From positions 62,001 to 126,000 of the forward strand of contig NZ_JAEPBG010000010.1 in assembly GCF_016632335.1 (NCBI RefSeq): a stretch of 64,000 nucleotides of DNA. The letters run 5' to 3'. Positions within the stretch are counted from its first letter, which is position 1; each line of letters opens with the position of its first letter. The stretch is from Noviherbaspirillum pedocola (GTDB lineage Bacteria; Pseudomonadota; Gammaproteobacteria; Burkholderiales; Burkholderiaceae_D). A program made the position numbers and the translations under genes. Under the pieces are notes generated by a model, which searched no databases, was not told the origin of the DNA, and saw nothing but the letters and a program-made list of their open reading frames with translations. Below, in pieces: positions 21,022-29,247 of this stretch.

Positions 21022-22252
21022 ATTGGGCCGCGGTTTTCTTTTTTCGCCTGTACAGCAATGTGCTGAAGTTGCTCGACACCAGGATGAGGCCGAAAGCGCC
21101 GGTTACGATGACGCCGTGCGTTCCGAACGTTGTAGCCAGCACGCCGCCCAAGCCTACGCCCAATGACTGGCCAAGAAAAAAGCAGGAAGCAAATGCCGCG
21201 ACTGCTGCACCGCGCCGTTCCGGCGCCATCTGTGTTGCATTGGTTTGCAAGGTGTTGTGGAGCATGTAGAAGCCAAGGCCGGTGCAAAAGCATCCCGGTA
21301 CGGCCCATGACCAGTGTGGAGCCAGCCCAATGGCGAGCAGCGCCAGCGCTGCCACTGCCCCGCCGCATGCCGTAAGTCCGGTTTCTCCCAGCCCTTTGAC
21401 CAGCCAGCGAGAACAGAATGCGAACAACAGACCACCGAATCCAAACAGCATGACGAGCGATCCCGCTGTGGAAAGCGGCACACCGTGGACCAAGTGCACA
21501 TGCGTGGCAATGAATGCGAACGCACCGTAAAGAAATGCGCCTTCCAGAAAGACCGTGAGCAGCACCCAGCGTGCCCAAGGCTGGGAAACCACTTGTGCAA
21601 ATTCCTCAAGCATGCGTTGCAGCGCAGGACCGGACGTCCGATGCGCTTTTCGCGCCTCCATCGGCAATTGCCGGTTCATCCTCAGGAGCAGAATACCAAT
21701 CAGTACGAATGCCGCCGAGATACCGAAAAACGGCACCCGCCAACTGAAGTAATCCGCCGCCAAGCCACCGATGAAAACGCCGGTCGATAACCCCATGATC
21801 TGTCCGATGAGAAAACGCGCCAGCACTGGCTGCCGTTCTTCATAGGGAATGACATCGCCTATCCATGCCATCGAAAGCGGAATCAAGGCTGCCGCGGTGG
21901 CACCGGCAAGCAGTCGGGCGAGCAGGAGAAATGCATATCCAGGCGCAATGGCGCATAGCAATGCCGTCGCTGCGCAACCCATGCACGCCCATGCAATAAC
22001 CAGGTATTTCCCGAACCGGTCGCCGACCGGGCCAAAGAACAGCTGCGAGATGCCGTAGGCGACCGAAAAGGAGGTAATCACGTAAGACGCACCGGCCAGC
22101 GTAGTGCCGAATTGCGCTGCCAGTTGAGGTAATTGCGCATCGGTCACCCGCAAGGAAAGCCCGCTGCCGAAAGCCGCCAGCGATAGCGCGAGGATCGCGA
22201 TGCCTGGGATGGGAATCCGGGACTGCGCGGCGGTGGAGATAGGCATCGTCAT
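21020..22252 (-). CDS. MFS transporter
   Basis: A 410-residue major facilitator with about 12 membrane segments. It carries the family loop motif GPVGDRFGKYLVIA between helices 2 and 3, and similar residues in the second half (FCSRWLVKGLGETG). It resembles the drug/arabinose-efflux group of MFS proteins, which export small molecules by proton antiport. Substrate cannot be predicted. It is leftward, 32 bases upstream of the pseudouridine synthase gene's stop, and may be transcribed ahead of it. Confidence 0.85.
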   Translation of the reverse strand: MTMPISTAAQSRIPIPGIAILALSLAAFGSGLSLRVTDAQLPQLAAQFGTTLAGASYVITSFSVAYGISQLFFGPVGDRFGKYLVIAWACMGCAATALLCAIAPGYAFLLLARLLAGATAAALIPLSMAWIGDVIPYEERQPVLARFLIGQIMGLSTGVFIGGLAADYFSWRVPFFGISAAFVLIGILLLRMNRQLPMEARKAHRTSGPALQRMLEEFAQVVSQPWARWVLLTVFLEGAFLYGAFAFIATHVHLVHGVPLSTAGSLVMLFGFGGLLFAFCSRWLVKGLGETGLTACGGAVAALALLAIGLAPHWSWAVPGCFCTGLGFYMLHNTLQTNATQMAPERRGAAVAAFASCFFLGQSLGVGLGGVLATTFGTHGVIVTGAFGLILVSSNFSTLLYRRKKKTAAQ

Positions 22253-22284
22253 AATCGATCAATAGAACGCGCAGCACTGCAAAC

Positions 22285-23154
22285 CTACAAGCTGCGGCGG
22301 CTTCGAAACTCCCTTGGTAGCCCCGACAAGGGGTCGACGAAGGCAATGGATCGCGCCAGCAGCTTTAGCGGCGCCGACACATCTTCGCCCTTGCACGGCA
22401 GCGCTTCCGGATAGAAAGCGTCATTCACAATCGGTATGCCCAGCGCCGCCATATGCACCCGCAACTGATGCTTCCTTCCGGTGTTAGGGCGCAATTCATA
22501 CAGGACTTGGCCGCCACGGCGCTCCAGCGGCTTGATCACGGTTTCCGAATTCGGCTCTCCTGCCGCCTCGCGCATCCTGAAAAAAGGTTTGCCGTCGACC
22601 ATGCGGCTGCGATAAGTCAGCGGAAATTCGGCATTCAACGGTCCGGCGAGTGCTTCATAAACCTTGATCATCGATCGCTTCTGGAACAGCGATTGGTAGA
22701 TTCCGCGTGTCGCCGGATCATGGGAAAAGATGACCACGCCGGCGGTTTCCCGATCAAGCCGGTGAATCGGTGTCAGGTGTTCCAACCCGGTTTTGCGCCG
22801 CAGTCGTACTAACAGGGTTTCTTGAAGAAAGCGGCCGGATGGCGTCACCGGCAAAAAATGGGGCTTATCCGCCACCAGGAGGTGCTCATCGCAGTGCAGA
22901 ATGCTCTCTTCGAAGGGTATGGGAGTTTCCCGTTCGATCTCGCGGTAGTAATAGACCTTGCGACCGCCACCGCAAATCGCATCCGGGAGCAATACAGTAT
23001 TGTCCTCGTCACGCACTTCTCCGCGCAGCATGCGTGCAACCCAGGTATCACGCCCGACTGCCGGAAAGCGCCGCTCGAGAAATTCCAATAGGCTGCCGGT
23101 CTGGCCCGGCAGCAGGTAGATGAAGCTTGGTGCAACGCCATCGCGCACTGGCAT
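22285..23154 (-). CDS. RluA-family RNA pseudouridine synthase
   Basis: Isomerises uridine to pseudouridine in rRNA or tRNA. The catalytic Asp is in HRLDRETAG, and the C-terminal motifs PNTGRKHQLRVH and IVNDAFYP are present. The start is set at ATG 23154 (MPVRDGVAPS), where family similarity begins; an ATG at 23226 would add 24 low-complexity residues. Length 289. There is an N-terminal region but no clear S4 domain. The specific RNA target is unknown. Confidence 0.88.
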   Translation of the reverse strand: MPVRDGVAPSFIYLLPGQTGSLLEFLERRFPAVGRDTWVARMLRGEVRDEDNTVLLPDAICGGGRKVYYYREIERETPIPFEESILHCDEHLLVADKPHFLPVTPSGRFLQETLLVRLRRKTGLEHLTPIHRLDRETAGVVIFSHDPATRGIYQSLFQKRSMIKVYEALAGPLNAEFPLTYRSRMVDGKPFFRMREAAGEPNSETVIKPLERRGGQVLYELRPNTGRKHQLRVHMAALGIPIVNDAFYPEALPCKGEDVSAPLKLLARSIAFVDPLSGLPREFRSRRSL

Positions 23155-23277
23155 CGGAGCACTCAAAGGCAGCTCCGCAGACTCCGGCGCATGGCCGCAA
23201 CGCCTTCCTCGCTCAGGCGAACACAAGACGCGAGCCAGTCGCCAGGCAGCGGTCTTCCGGCGCCAGTATGCCTGTTA

Positions 23278-24120
23278 TTACCGAGACAAAATGCGCGCAT
23301 GAAAAGCAAGGTGATCGGCCATGAACGAAGAAATGAAGTAATAACCATGGTCATAGCCCGGATGGCGCCGCAGAGTTAATGGTTGTGCCGCCTCTGCGCA
23401 AGCCGCTTCGAACGACTCCGGCTTCAACTGCGCGTGCAAGAATTTATCTTCGAGACCCTGATCGATCCAAATGCCATCCGGGAAAGGAGTACGCCGCTTC
23501 TTCATCAATTCGCTCGCATCGTACTGCAGCCAAGCATCGCGATTTCGACCCAGATAACGCGAAAACGCCTTTTCTCCCCATGGACAAGCGCTGGGCGCGG
23601 CAATTGGCGCGAATGCAGATACTGACCGGAACACTTGTGGATGACGTAGCGCCATCACCAGCGCGCCATGTCCACCCATCGAATGGCCAAAGACGCCAAC
23701 GCGTTCTGGCAGCACAGCAAAGTGCGACAGCACCAGCGGCACCAATTCCCGGACCAGGTAAGACTCCATCCGGAAACGCGCGCGGTAGGGTTCCTCCGTC
23801 GCATCGAGATAAAAACCTGCGCCTTCACCGAAATCCCAGTCCTGCACCGCATCGGCAATGCCGGTATCGCGCGGACTCGTGTCCGGCGCCACCAGCATGA
23901 TGCCGTGCTCGGCTGCGTAGCGCTGCGCGCCGGCCTTGATCATGAAGGTTTCTTCGGTACAGGTCAGCCCGGCAAGGTAAAACAGCACCGGCACCGGCTG
24001 CTGCGCCTGTTGCGGCGGGCAGTAAACGGAGAAGCGCATCGGCGAACCGATTTCTTCAGAAGCATGCCGGTAGAAAGCCTGTCTGCCGCCGAAGCAGGCG
24101 TGTCCAGCAAGAAGCTCCAT
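23278..24120 (-). CDS. fghA: S-formylglutathione hydrolase
   Basis: Hydrolyses S-formylglutathione to formate and glutathione, second step of formaldehyde detoxification. The 280-residue alpha/beta hydrolase has the nucleophile elbow GHSMGGHGA with catalytic Ser around residue 148, and the C-terminal HPGYDHGYYFI containing the catalytic His. It starts 11 bases after frmA, so the two form an operon, as in many proteobacteria. Confidence 0.95.
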   Translation of the reverse strand: MELLAGHACFGGRQAFYRHASEEIGSPMRFSVYCPPQQAQQPVPVLFYLAGLTCTEETFMIKAGAQRYAAEHGIMLVAPDTSPRDTGIADAVQDWDFGEGAGFYLDATEEPYRARFRMESYLVRELVPLVLSHFAVLPERVGVFGHSMGGHGALVMALRHPQVFRSVSAFAPIAAPSACPWGEKAFSRYLGRNRDAWLQYDASELMKKRRTPFPDGIWIDQGLEDKFLHAQLKPESFEAACAEAAQPLTLRRHPGYDHGYYFISSFMADHLAFHARILSR

Positions 24121-24131
24121 GACGGCCTTCC

Positions 24132-25238
24132 TCAGTAGAGCACTACGGAACGGATCGACTCGCCGCGCTTCATCAGGTCAAAGCCTTCATTGATCCGGTC
24201 CAGCGGCAATGTATGCGTGATCAGATCGTCGATGTTCAATTTGCCTTCCATGTACCAGTCGACAATTTTCGGCACATCGGTCCGTCCTCGCGCGCCGCCG
24301 AAGGCCGATCCTTTCCATACCCTGCCGGTGACCAGCTGAAAAGGTCGTGTGCTGATTTCCTCGCCTGCCGCCGCGACGCCGATGATGATCGATTGACCCC
24401 AGCCCTTGTGGCAGCATTCCAGCGCCTGACGCATGGTGGTCGTATTGCCGATGCATTCAAAGGAATAATCGGCGCCGCCATCGGTCAGTTGCACGATCGC
24501 ATCGACCACGTTCTCCACTTCCTTCGGATTGATGAAATGCGTCATGCCGAACTTCCTGGCCATGGCTTCGCGTTCGGGATTGAGATCGATGCCGATGATC
24601 TTGTCCGCGCCGACCATCTTGGCCGCCTGAATCACATTCAGTCCAATGCCGCCCAAGCCGAAAACGACGACATTCGCACCCGCCTCTACCTTCGCCGTAA
24701 ACAACACCGCGCCTACGCCAGTGGTTACGCCACAACCGATGTAGCAAACCTTGTCGAATGGTGCATCGGACCGGATCTTCGCCAAGGCGATTTCCGGCAC
24801 CACGATGTAGTTCGAAAATGTCGACGTGCCCATGTAATGAAAGATAGGCTTGCCGTCGAGCGAGAAGCGCGACGTCGCGTCGGGCATCAGTCCACGGCCC
24901 TGGGTGCTGCGAATCGCCTGGCACAGGTTCGTCTTTTGCGAAAGGCAGAACTTGCATTGCCGGCATTCCGGCGTGTAGAGCGGAATCACATGATCACCGG
25001 CGCGCAAGGACTTCACCTCCGGGCCGACGTCGACCACCACGCCCGCGCCTTCATGACCAAGGATGGCCGGGAAAATGCCTTCCGGATCAGCACCGGACAG
25101 GGTGTAGTAGTCGGTATGGCAAATGCCGGTCGCTTTCACTTCGATCAACACTTCCCCGGCCTTCGGTCCCTGCAGCTCGACCTCTTCGATAGTCAATGGC
25201 GCTCCCGCTTTCCAGGCAACCGCGGCTTTGGTTTTCAT
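24132..25238 (-). CDS. frmA: S-(hydroxymethyl)glutathione dehydrogenase / class III alcohol dehydrogenase
   Basis: Oxidises S-hydroxymethylglutathione (formaldehyde plus glutathione) to S-formylglutathione with NAD+; also reduces S-nitrosoglutathione. The 368-residue zinc enzyme has the catalytic-zinc motif [12 protein letters not shown] and GHEGAG, the structural-zinc Cys cluster [15 protein letters not shown], and the Rossmann motif GLGGIGLNV. The start is ATG 25238 after AGAGGAA; a longer frame adds 9 residues without need. It is first in the frmA-fghA operon. An inverted repeat lies 72-119 bases upstream. Confidence 0.95.
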   Translation of the reverse strand: MKTKAAVAWKAGAPLTIEEVELQGPKAGEVLIEVKATGICHTDYYTLSGADPEGIFPAILGHEGAGVVVDVGPEVKSLRAGDHVIPLYTPECRQCKFCLSQKTNLCQAIRSTQGRGLMPDATSRFSLDGKPIFHYMGTSTFSNYIVVPEIALAKIRSDAPFDKVCYIGCGVTTGVGAVLFTAKVEAGANVVVFGLGGIGLNVIQAAKMVGADKIIGIDLNPEREAMARKFGMTHFINPKEVENVVDAIVQLTDGGADYSFECIGNTTTMRQALECCHKGWGQSIIIGVAAAGEEISTRPFQLVTGRVWKGSAFGGARGRTDVPKIVDWYMEGKLNIDDLITHTLPLDRINEGFDLMKRGESIRSVVLY

Positions 25239-25309
25239 AAGGATTCCTCTAGCGAATGGTGACATCCAGCAGCATTGGTGTGGATGAACGAAATTTGGAA
25301 AGTATAGAC

Positions 25310-25357
25310 GATTAGCGAAAATTCATTAAACGATAAAAGAACAGATATTCGCTAATC
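25310..25357. promoter_or_regulatory. Inverted repeat upstream of frmA
   Basis: GATTAGCGAA (25310-25319) and its exact complement TTCGCTAATC (25348-25357) are separated by 28 AT-rich bases. It lies about 72-119 bases before the frmA start, in the region between frmA and the rightward exoprotein gene. It could be a regulator site for formaldehyde induction or for either gene. Confidence 0.5.
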
Positions 25358-25474
25358 TCAAGTTCTGCAGTAAAGCATTTCTCATGCTTGGCACTGACAA
25401 TCGGCGCAGTTACTTAAATCTCGCAACTTGCTCCGGATTCATTTACACGTCAGTTTCAATTCAAGAGGTGCATT

Positions 25475-28400
25475 ATGCGTATCAAAGAGTGGCAAAAGCA
25501 GACGCAAGATGTATCGAGTTCATATTCCGTTTCCCTCCACTTTCCCGGAAGCGGAGGCCGTCATTATTCCGCAAGATTTGTTCTTGGCTTACTGACTGCG
25601 TCCATGCTCTGGTATGCCAAACCAGTGCAGGCTTTGCCAGGCGCAGCCACGATTGCGTCGGGGTCTGCCAGTGTGACAAGTAACGGAAGCACGCAAACGG
25701 TCGTGACACAAGTGTCGCCCAAAGCCATCATTAACTGGAATTCCTTTAATGTTGCAATGGGCGAGACGGTGAATTTCCAACAGCCTGACAAGTCATCCAT
25801 TTTGCTCAATCGTGTAACCGGTGCTGGAGAAAGCACTATCGACGGAAGGCTCACTGCAAACGGGCAGATATTTCTGCTCAACCCAAACGGTATCCTGTTT
25901 GGAAGGAACTCGGAAGTCAACGTTGGAGGCTTGCTCGCATCGACAATGTCGATGTCCGACAATGATTTTCTTTCGGCGAAATACAAACTGAGCGGCAACA
26001 ACAATAAGTCTGTGAGCAATGACGGCGTATTAACCTCGCAAAATGGTTATATTGCTCTGCTCGGACAAAACGTCCTCAACAAAGAAAACGGCGTTATCCG
26101 AACGCCAGGTGGAAAAATCCTCCTAGGCGCTGCGGACGGAGCGACGCTTTATATGAGTAACGACTCAATTGTTGCCTACACGATAGACCGTGGCACAGCG
26201 GGTGCGCTTGTCGACAACGCAGCAAAAGGAAGAATTAGCGCTGAAGGTGGTTCCGTCACCTTGACCGCCATGGGCGGCGACGAGGCGGAATTCGCGAAGC
26301 GCGCGGTGGTCAATAATGCCGGTCTCATCGAGGCGAAAACCATCGCTTCGAAAAAGGGAATAATTGAACTGGTTGCCGACCGTAATACCGGCACCATCAA
26401 TATCTCCGGAACGCTTGATGCTTCCGCAGCGCCCGGTAATGGAGACGGCGGCAATATCCTCACTTCCGCATCGATCATCAGTGTAAAAAGTGACGCAAAA
26501 GTCGATACCGGCGCGCAAATAGGAAACAATACCGGTTTGTGGTCAATAAAAACGAATGGCGCGGTCGTCGATAGTTCAAACGAATATATCAATGCCAACA
26601 CCGTCAATAGTCAATTAAAGAATACGAATATCACTATTACTGCAAGCCGTGATGATATGCCGGGCACGGGTAATATCAGCATCAATACTCCATTAGCGTG
26701 GGAAGCCGCCAACAAACTCACGCTGGAAGCAGGAAATAATATTAATCTGAATGCATCAATCAATGCGGGCCGTGGCGGCATTAAACTGCTCACTGATCTT
26801 GATGGCTTTGGTAAGGGGCAATTGGTCTTTGTCCCGGGGGTGAGACTGCAATCGAATAATGACGGGAAGATTGACGTCTACACCAATATTTTAAACGCGA
26901 ATAACGAAGCTGCTTACAACAATCCACGTGTTTATGATCAGTTCATTACCAGTCCTTATACCCTGTGGATGCTGGTAAAAGACGTGAATCAGCTTCAGGC
27001 GATAAATACAAATCTGACTGGAAATTATGCACTCAGTCGAGATATTGATGCCACGGACACCAAGAACTGGAATAACGGTGCAGGATTTATTCCACTCGGA
27101 AAAAATATAGCAGACTACAGTGGCACTTTTGATGGAATGAACCATGTTATAAATAATTTATATGTTAACCAAGCATACTTTTCGGGCCTGTTTTTCCGTA
27201 ACGGTGGAACAATCCAGAATGTGGGCTTGGTAAATGCAAGCATAGGCAAGGGGGTCCAATATAACGGTACAGTGGCTGGAGCAAATTACGGCACGATTAA
27301 AAACGTGTATGCAACCGGCACAGTATCAAATGATGGTTTTGTTTGGCCTGCCGGCGCTTGGCAGGAAAGACGAGGTTCTACTCCAGACGATGTGCGTAAT
27401 ATTGTGGGAGGTCTCGTTGGCGCGAATTATGGAAACATTTCGGATGCGTATTCGAATGTTGAGATATCTGCGCGCAACACAGTAGGCGGTATTGCCGGAA
27501 TCAACAGCGGTACGATAAAAAACACTTATGCTATCGGGAAAATTAATATCATCGACACCCGTTATGGTGTAAACGCACCGTTGGCTGTCAAAATTGGCGG
27601 CTTGGTAGGAGATAATGCTTTACGCGGAGCAAGTGGCGCCACGATATTGGGAAACTTGATCAATTCGTATTGGGCTACCGATACCACCGGTGTTGATTCC
27701 GCTGTTGGCGCCGCAAATGGCAACGTCATTAATCTTAATAGAGGTGGGAAATTCACCTATGACGAATTGATGTCCGCCGATATGAGCCTGGATTTCACGC
27801 AGGTATGGAAAAGATATGACGGCAAAAGCCTGCCTTTATTAAGGTCATTTCTGAAACCGCTTAATATCATCGCGTTATCGGAAAATCTGGTAAAGGAATA
27901 CGATGGTAAAAGTGTTAGCGTTGCACCCAATCTACTGTACTCAGATCCCAGCGCTGCACAGTCGGCTCGTTTGCTAGCGTCTGCCACACCCTCTCCACTC
28001 AACTTGAAAGAGCAAGGCTCCTATCTTTATCGCTACGGTCAGGAATTTTGGTCAGATCAGCAAGGGTATGACATCAGCAGCCCGAAGGTAGCGGGCAGTT
28101 CATACATGACGATTTTGGTAAGTGGGGGCGGTTCTTATCCAGGGAATCCCATTCCATCCGGCCCTCAAGGCCCGGCTGGTCCCCCAGGCCCTCCAGGGCC
28201 ACCAGGTGCTGACGGTGCTCCGGGTGCTCCGGGTGCTCCGGGTGCTCCGGGTGCTCCGGGTGCTCCGGGTGCTCCGGGTGCTCCGGGTGCTCCGGGTGCT
28301 CCGGGTGCTCCAGGTGCTCCGGGTGCTCCGGGTACTCCGGGTGCTCCGAGTGCTCCGGGTACTCCGGGTACTCCGGGTACTCCGGGTACTCCGGGTACTC

Positions 28401-28636
28401 CGGGTACCCCGGGTACTCCGGGCACATCCGGTACTCCCGACGATCTCAACAAACAGGGCGGCTCAGTGATTCCTCCTGCCGATGCTGTTGCCTATGCGCC
28501 TATCAAGAATGCGATAGCGGCGGCTTACATCGTTCAGGACGAAGAAATGCTCAAAAAGAGAAAAATCAAATCGACTGAGGGCGCCGCGATTGATATTAGG
28601 GACGGCGGACTACGTTTGCCTCTGGGAGTCGATTAG
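25475..28636 (+). CDS. Two-partner secretion exoprotein (TpsA) with collagen-like domain
   Basis: A 1053-residue secreted filamentous-haemagglutinin-type protein. Residues 1-53 form an extended signal peptide ending KPVQA. The TPS domain (about 55-300) has the diagnostic NPNGILFG at 137-144 and carries the beta-helix start. Residues 540-700 hold GLUG-type repeats (GGLVGANYGNISDAYS, GTIKNTYAIG). A YDG/MBG-like piece (VKEYDGKSVSV) lies near 806. Then come 31 Gly-X-Y triplets, mostly GAP and GTP, and a C-terminal tail of about 70 residues. It is AT-richer than neighbouring genes, suggesting transfer. The matching TpsB transporter is 0.6 kb downstream. Likely role: adhesion or biofilm; not proven. 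Confidence 0.88.
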   Translation: MRIKEWQKQTQDVSSSYSVSLHFPGSGGRHYSARFVLGLLTASMLWYAKPVQALPGAATIASGSASVTSNGSTQTVVTQVSPKAIINWNSFNVAMGETVNFQQPDKSSILLNRVTGAGESTIDGRLTANGQIFLLNPNGILFGRNSEVNVGGLLASTMSMSDNDFLSAKYKLSGNNNKSVSNDGVLTSQNGYIALLGQNVLNKENGVIRTPGGKILLGAADGATLYMSNDSIVAYTIDRGTAGALVDNAAKGRISAEGGSVTLTAMGGDEAEFAKRAVVNNAGLIEAKTIASKKGIIELVADRNTGTINISGTLDASAAPGNGDGGNILTSASIISVKSDAKVDTGAQIGNNTGLWSIKTNGAVVDSSNEYINANTVNSQLKNTNITITASRDDMPGTGNISINTPLAWEAANKLTLEAGNNINLNASINAGRGGIKLLTDLDGFGKGQLVFVPGVRLQSNNDGKIDVYTNILNANNEAAYNNPRVYDQFITSPYTLWMLVKDVNQLQAINTNLTGNYALSRDIDATDTKNWNNGAGFIPLGKNIADYSGTFDGMNHVINNLYVNQAYFSGLFFRNGGTIQNVGLVNASIGKGVQYNGTVAGANYGTIKNVYATGTVSNDGFVWPAGAWQERRGSTPDDVRNIVGGLVGANYGNISDAYSNVEISARNTVGGIAGINSGTIKNTYAIGKINIIDTRYGVNAPLAVKIGGLVGDNALRGASGATILGNLINSYWATDTTGVDSAVGAANGNVINLNRGGKFTYDELMSADMSLDFTQVWKRYDGKSLPLLRSFLKPLNIIALSENLVKEYDGKSVSVAPNLLYSDPSAAQSARLLASATPSPLNLKEQGSYLYRYGQEFWSDQQGYDISSPKVAGSSYMTILVSGGGSYPGNPIPSGPQGPAGPPGPPGPPGADGAPGAPGAPGAPGAPGAPGAPGAPGAPGAPGAPGAPGAPGTPGAPSAPGTPGTPGTPGTPGTPGTPGTPGTSGTPDDLNKQGGSVIPPADAVAYAPIKNAIAAAYIVQDEEMLKKRKIKSTEGAAIDIRDGGLRLPLGVD
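28160..28438 (+). repeat. Collagen-like 9-bp tandem repeat inside the exoprotein gene
   Basis: Thirty-one consecutive 9-base units encode Gly-X-Y triplets: GPQ, GPA, GPP x3, GAD, then 13 GAP, GTP, GAP, SAP (one Gly to Ser break), 7 GTP, GTS, GTP. From 28214 the units are almost identical (GGTGCTCCG, later GGTACTCCG), so slipped-strand changes would add or remove whole triplets without changing frame. Confidence 0.97.
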
Positions 28637-28680
28637 CACCCTGCTGTGCTGAAGCATTCATGTCCCACAACGAGAGGGAA

Positions 28681-28722
28681 AAATCCTTGCGAGTAAAAGA
28701 TTCTTATAACTCGCAAGGATTT
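28681..28722. terminator. Bidirectional terminator-like stem-loop
   Basis: A 14-bp perfect inverted repeat (AAATCCTTGCGAGT / ACTCGCAAGGATTT) around a 14-base loop. It lies between the end of the exoprotein gene and the stop of the convergent small gene, whose stop codon overlaps the right arm. On the minus strand the stem is followed by a short T run. Confidence 0.7.
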
Positions 28723-28963
28723 AAAACCGGCGCCTGCGTTTCGTCCAATTGTAATCGGCGGGTGGATCCGCAACCCCTGCATGGCCGACTGAATCCGGAT
28801 TTTCTGAAGAAAGCACGATAAAGCAAAGCGGGTCTCCGTTTCTTTGCCTTGTTCTCAAATCTTCCATGAATCTCATGGCGCTCATCATGTCTTCGGAATC
28901 GAAGAGCTGCTGGTGTGCCTTTCTGATGTTTTTCCTAATCTCAGTCCAATAAACCATGTACAT
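28721..28963 (-). CDS. Conserved small hypothetical protein (YWTE type)
   Basis: An 80-residue soluble protein (MYMVYWTEIRKN...). The pattern of an N-terminal VYWTE strand, a helix with FMEDLRTRQRNG, a middle ENPDSVGHAGV and a C-terminal DYNWTKRRR matches, from memory, a small conserved hypothetical common in Betaproteobacteria. Function unknown. It sits on the opposite strand between the tpsA-like and tpsB-like genes, which is odd because these are usually adjacent. Confidence 0.75.
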   Translation of the reverse strand: MYMVYWTEIRKNIRKAHQQLFDSEDMMSAMRFMEDLRTRQRNGDPLCFIVLSSENPDSVGHAGVADPPADYNWTKRRRRF

Positions 28964-29247
28964 CGTTCTTGCCCTAAAAGTTTAAAAACGCTGATAACAG
29001 TGAACCTAATATTTGATCAATGAAAAGCCGCCTCGGTTTACCGTTGGAAGCGCCTTTTATATCCGAAAAACGGCGTTATTTTTCAAAACATTCATGAACA
29101 CTTTTAAGGTTGGCTAACAGTGGTTGAAATTTGCCACAGATCGCGCATGCTGTTCGGATTGTATTTATTGCCAATATGCCGCAATAGAAAAGGCGCTTCA
29201 CGGTAATACCTGTTTTTTGTTGCCGACCAATTGAATTTCTTAAAAAA

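Noticed and set aside
28160-28438. CRISPR-like direct repeats
   Set aside because: The units are contiguous 9-mers without spacers and encode Gly-X-Y triplets in frame.
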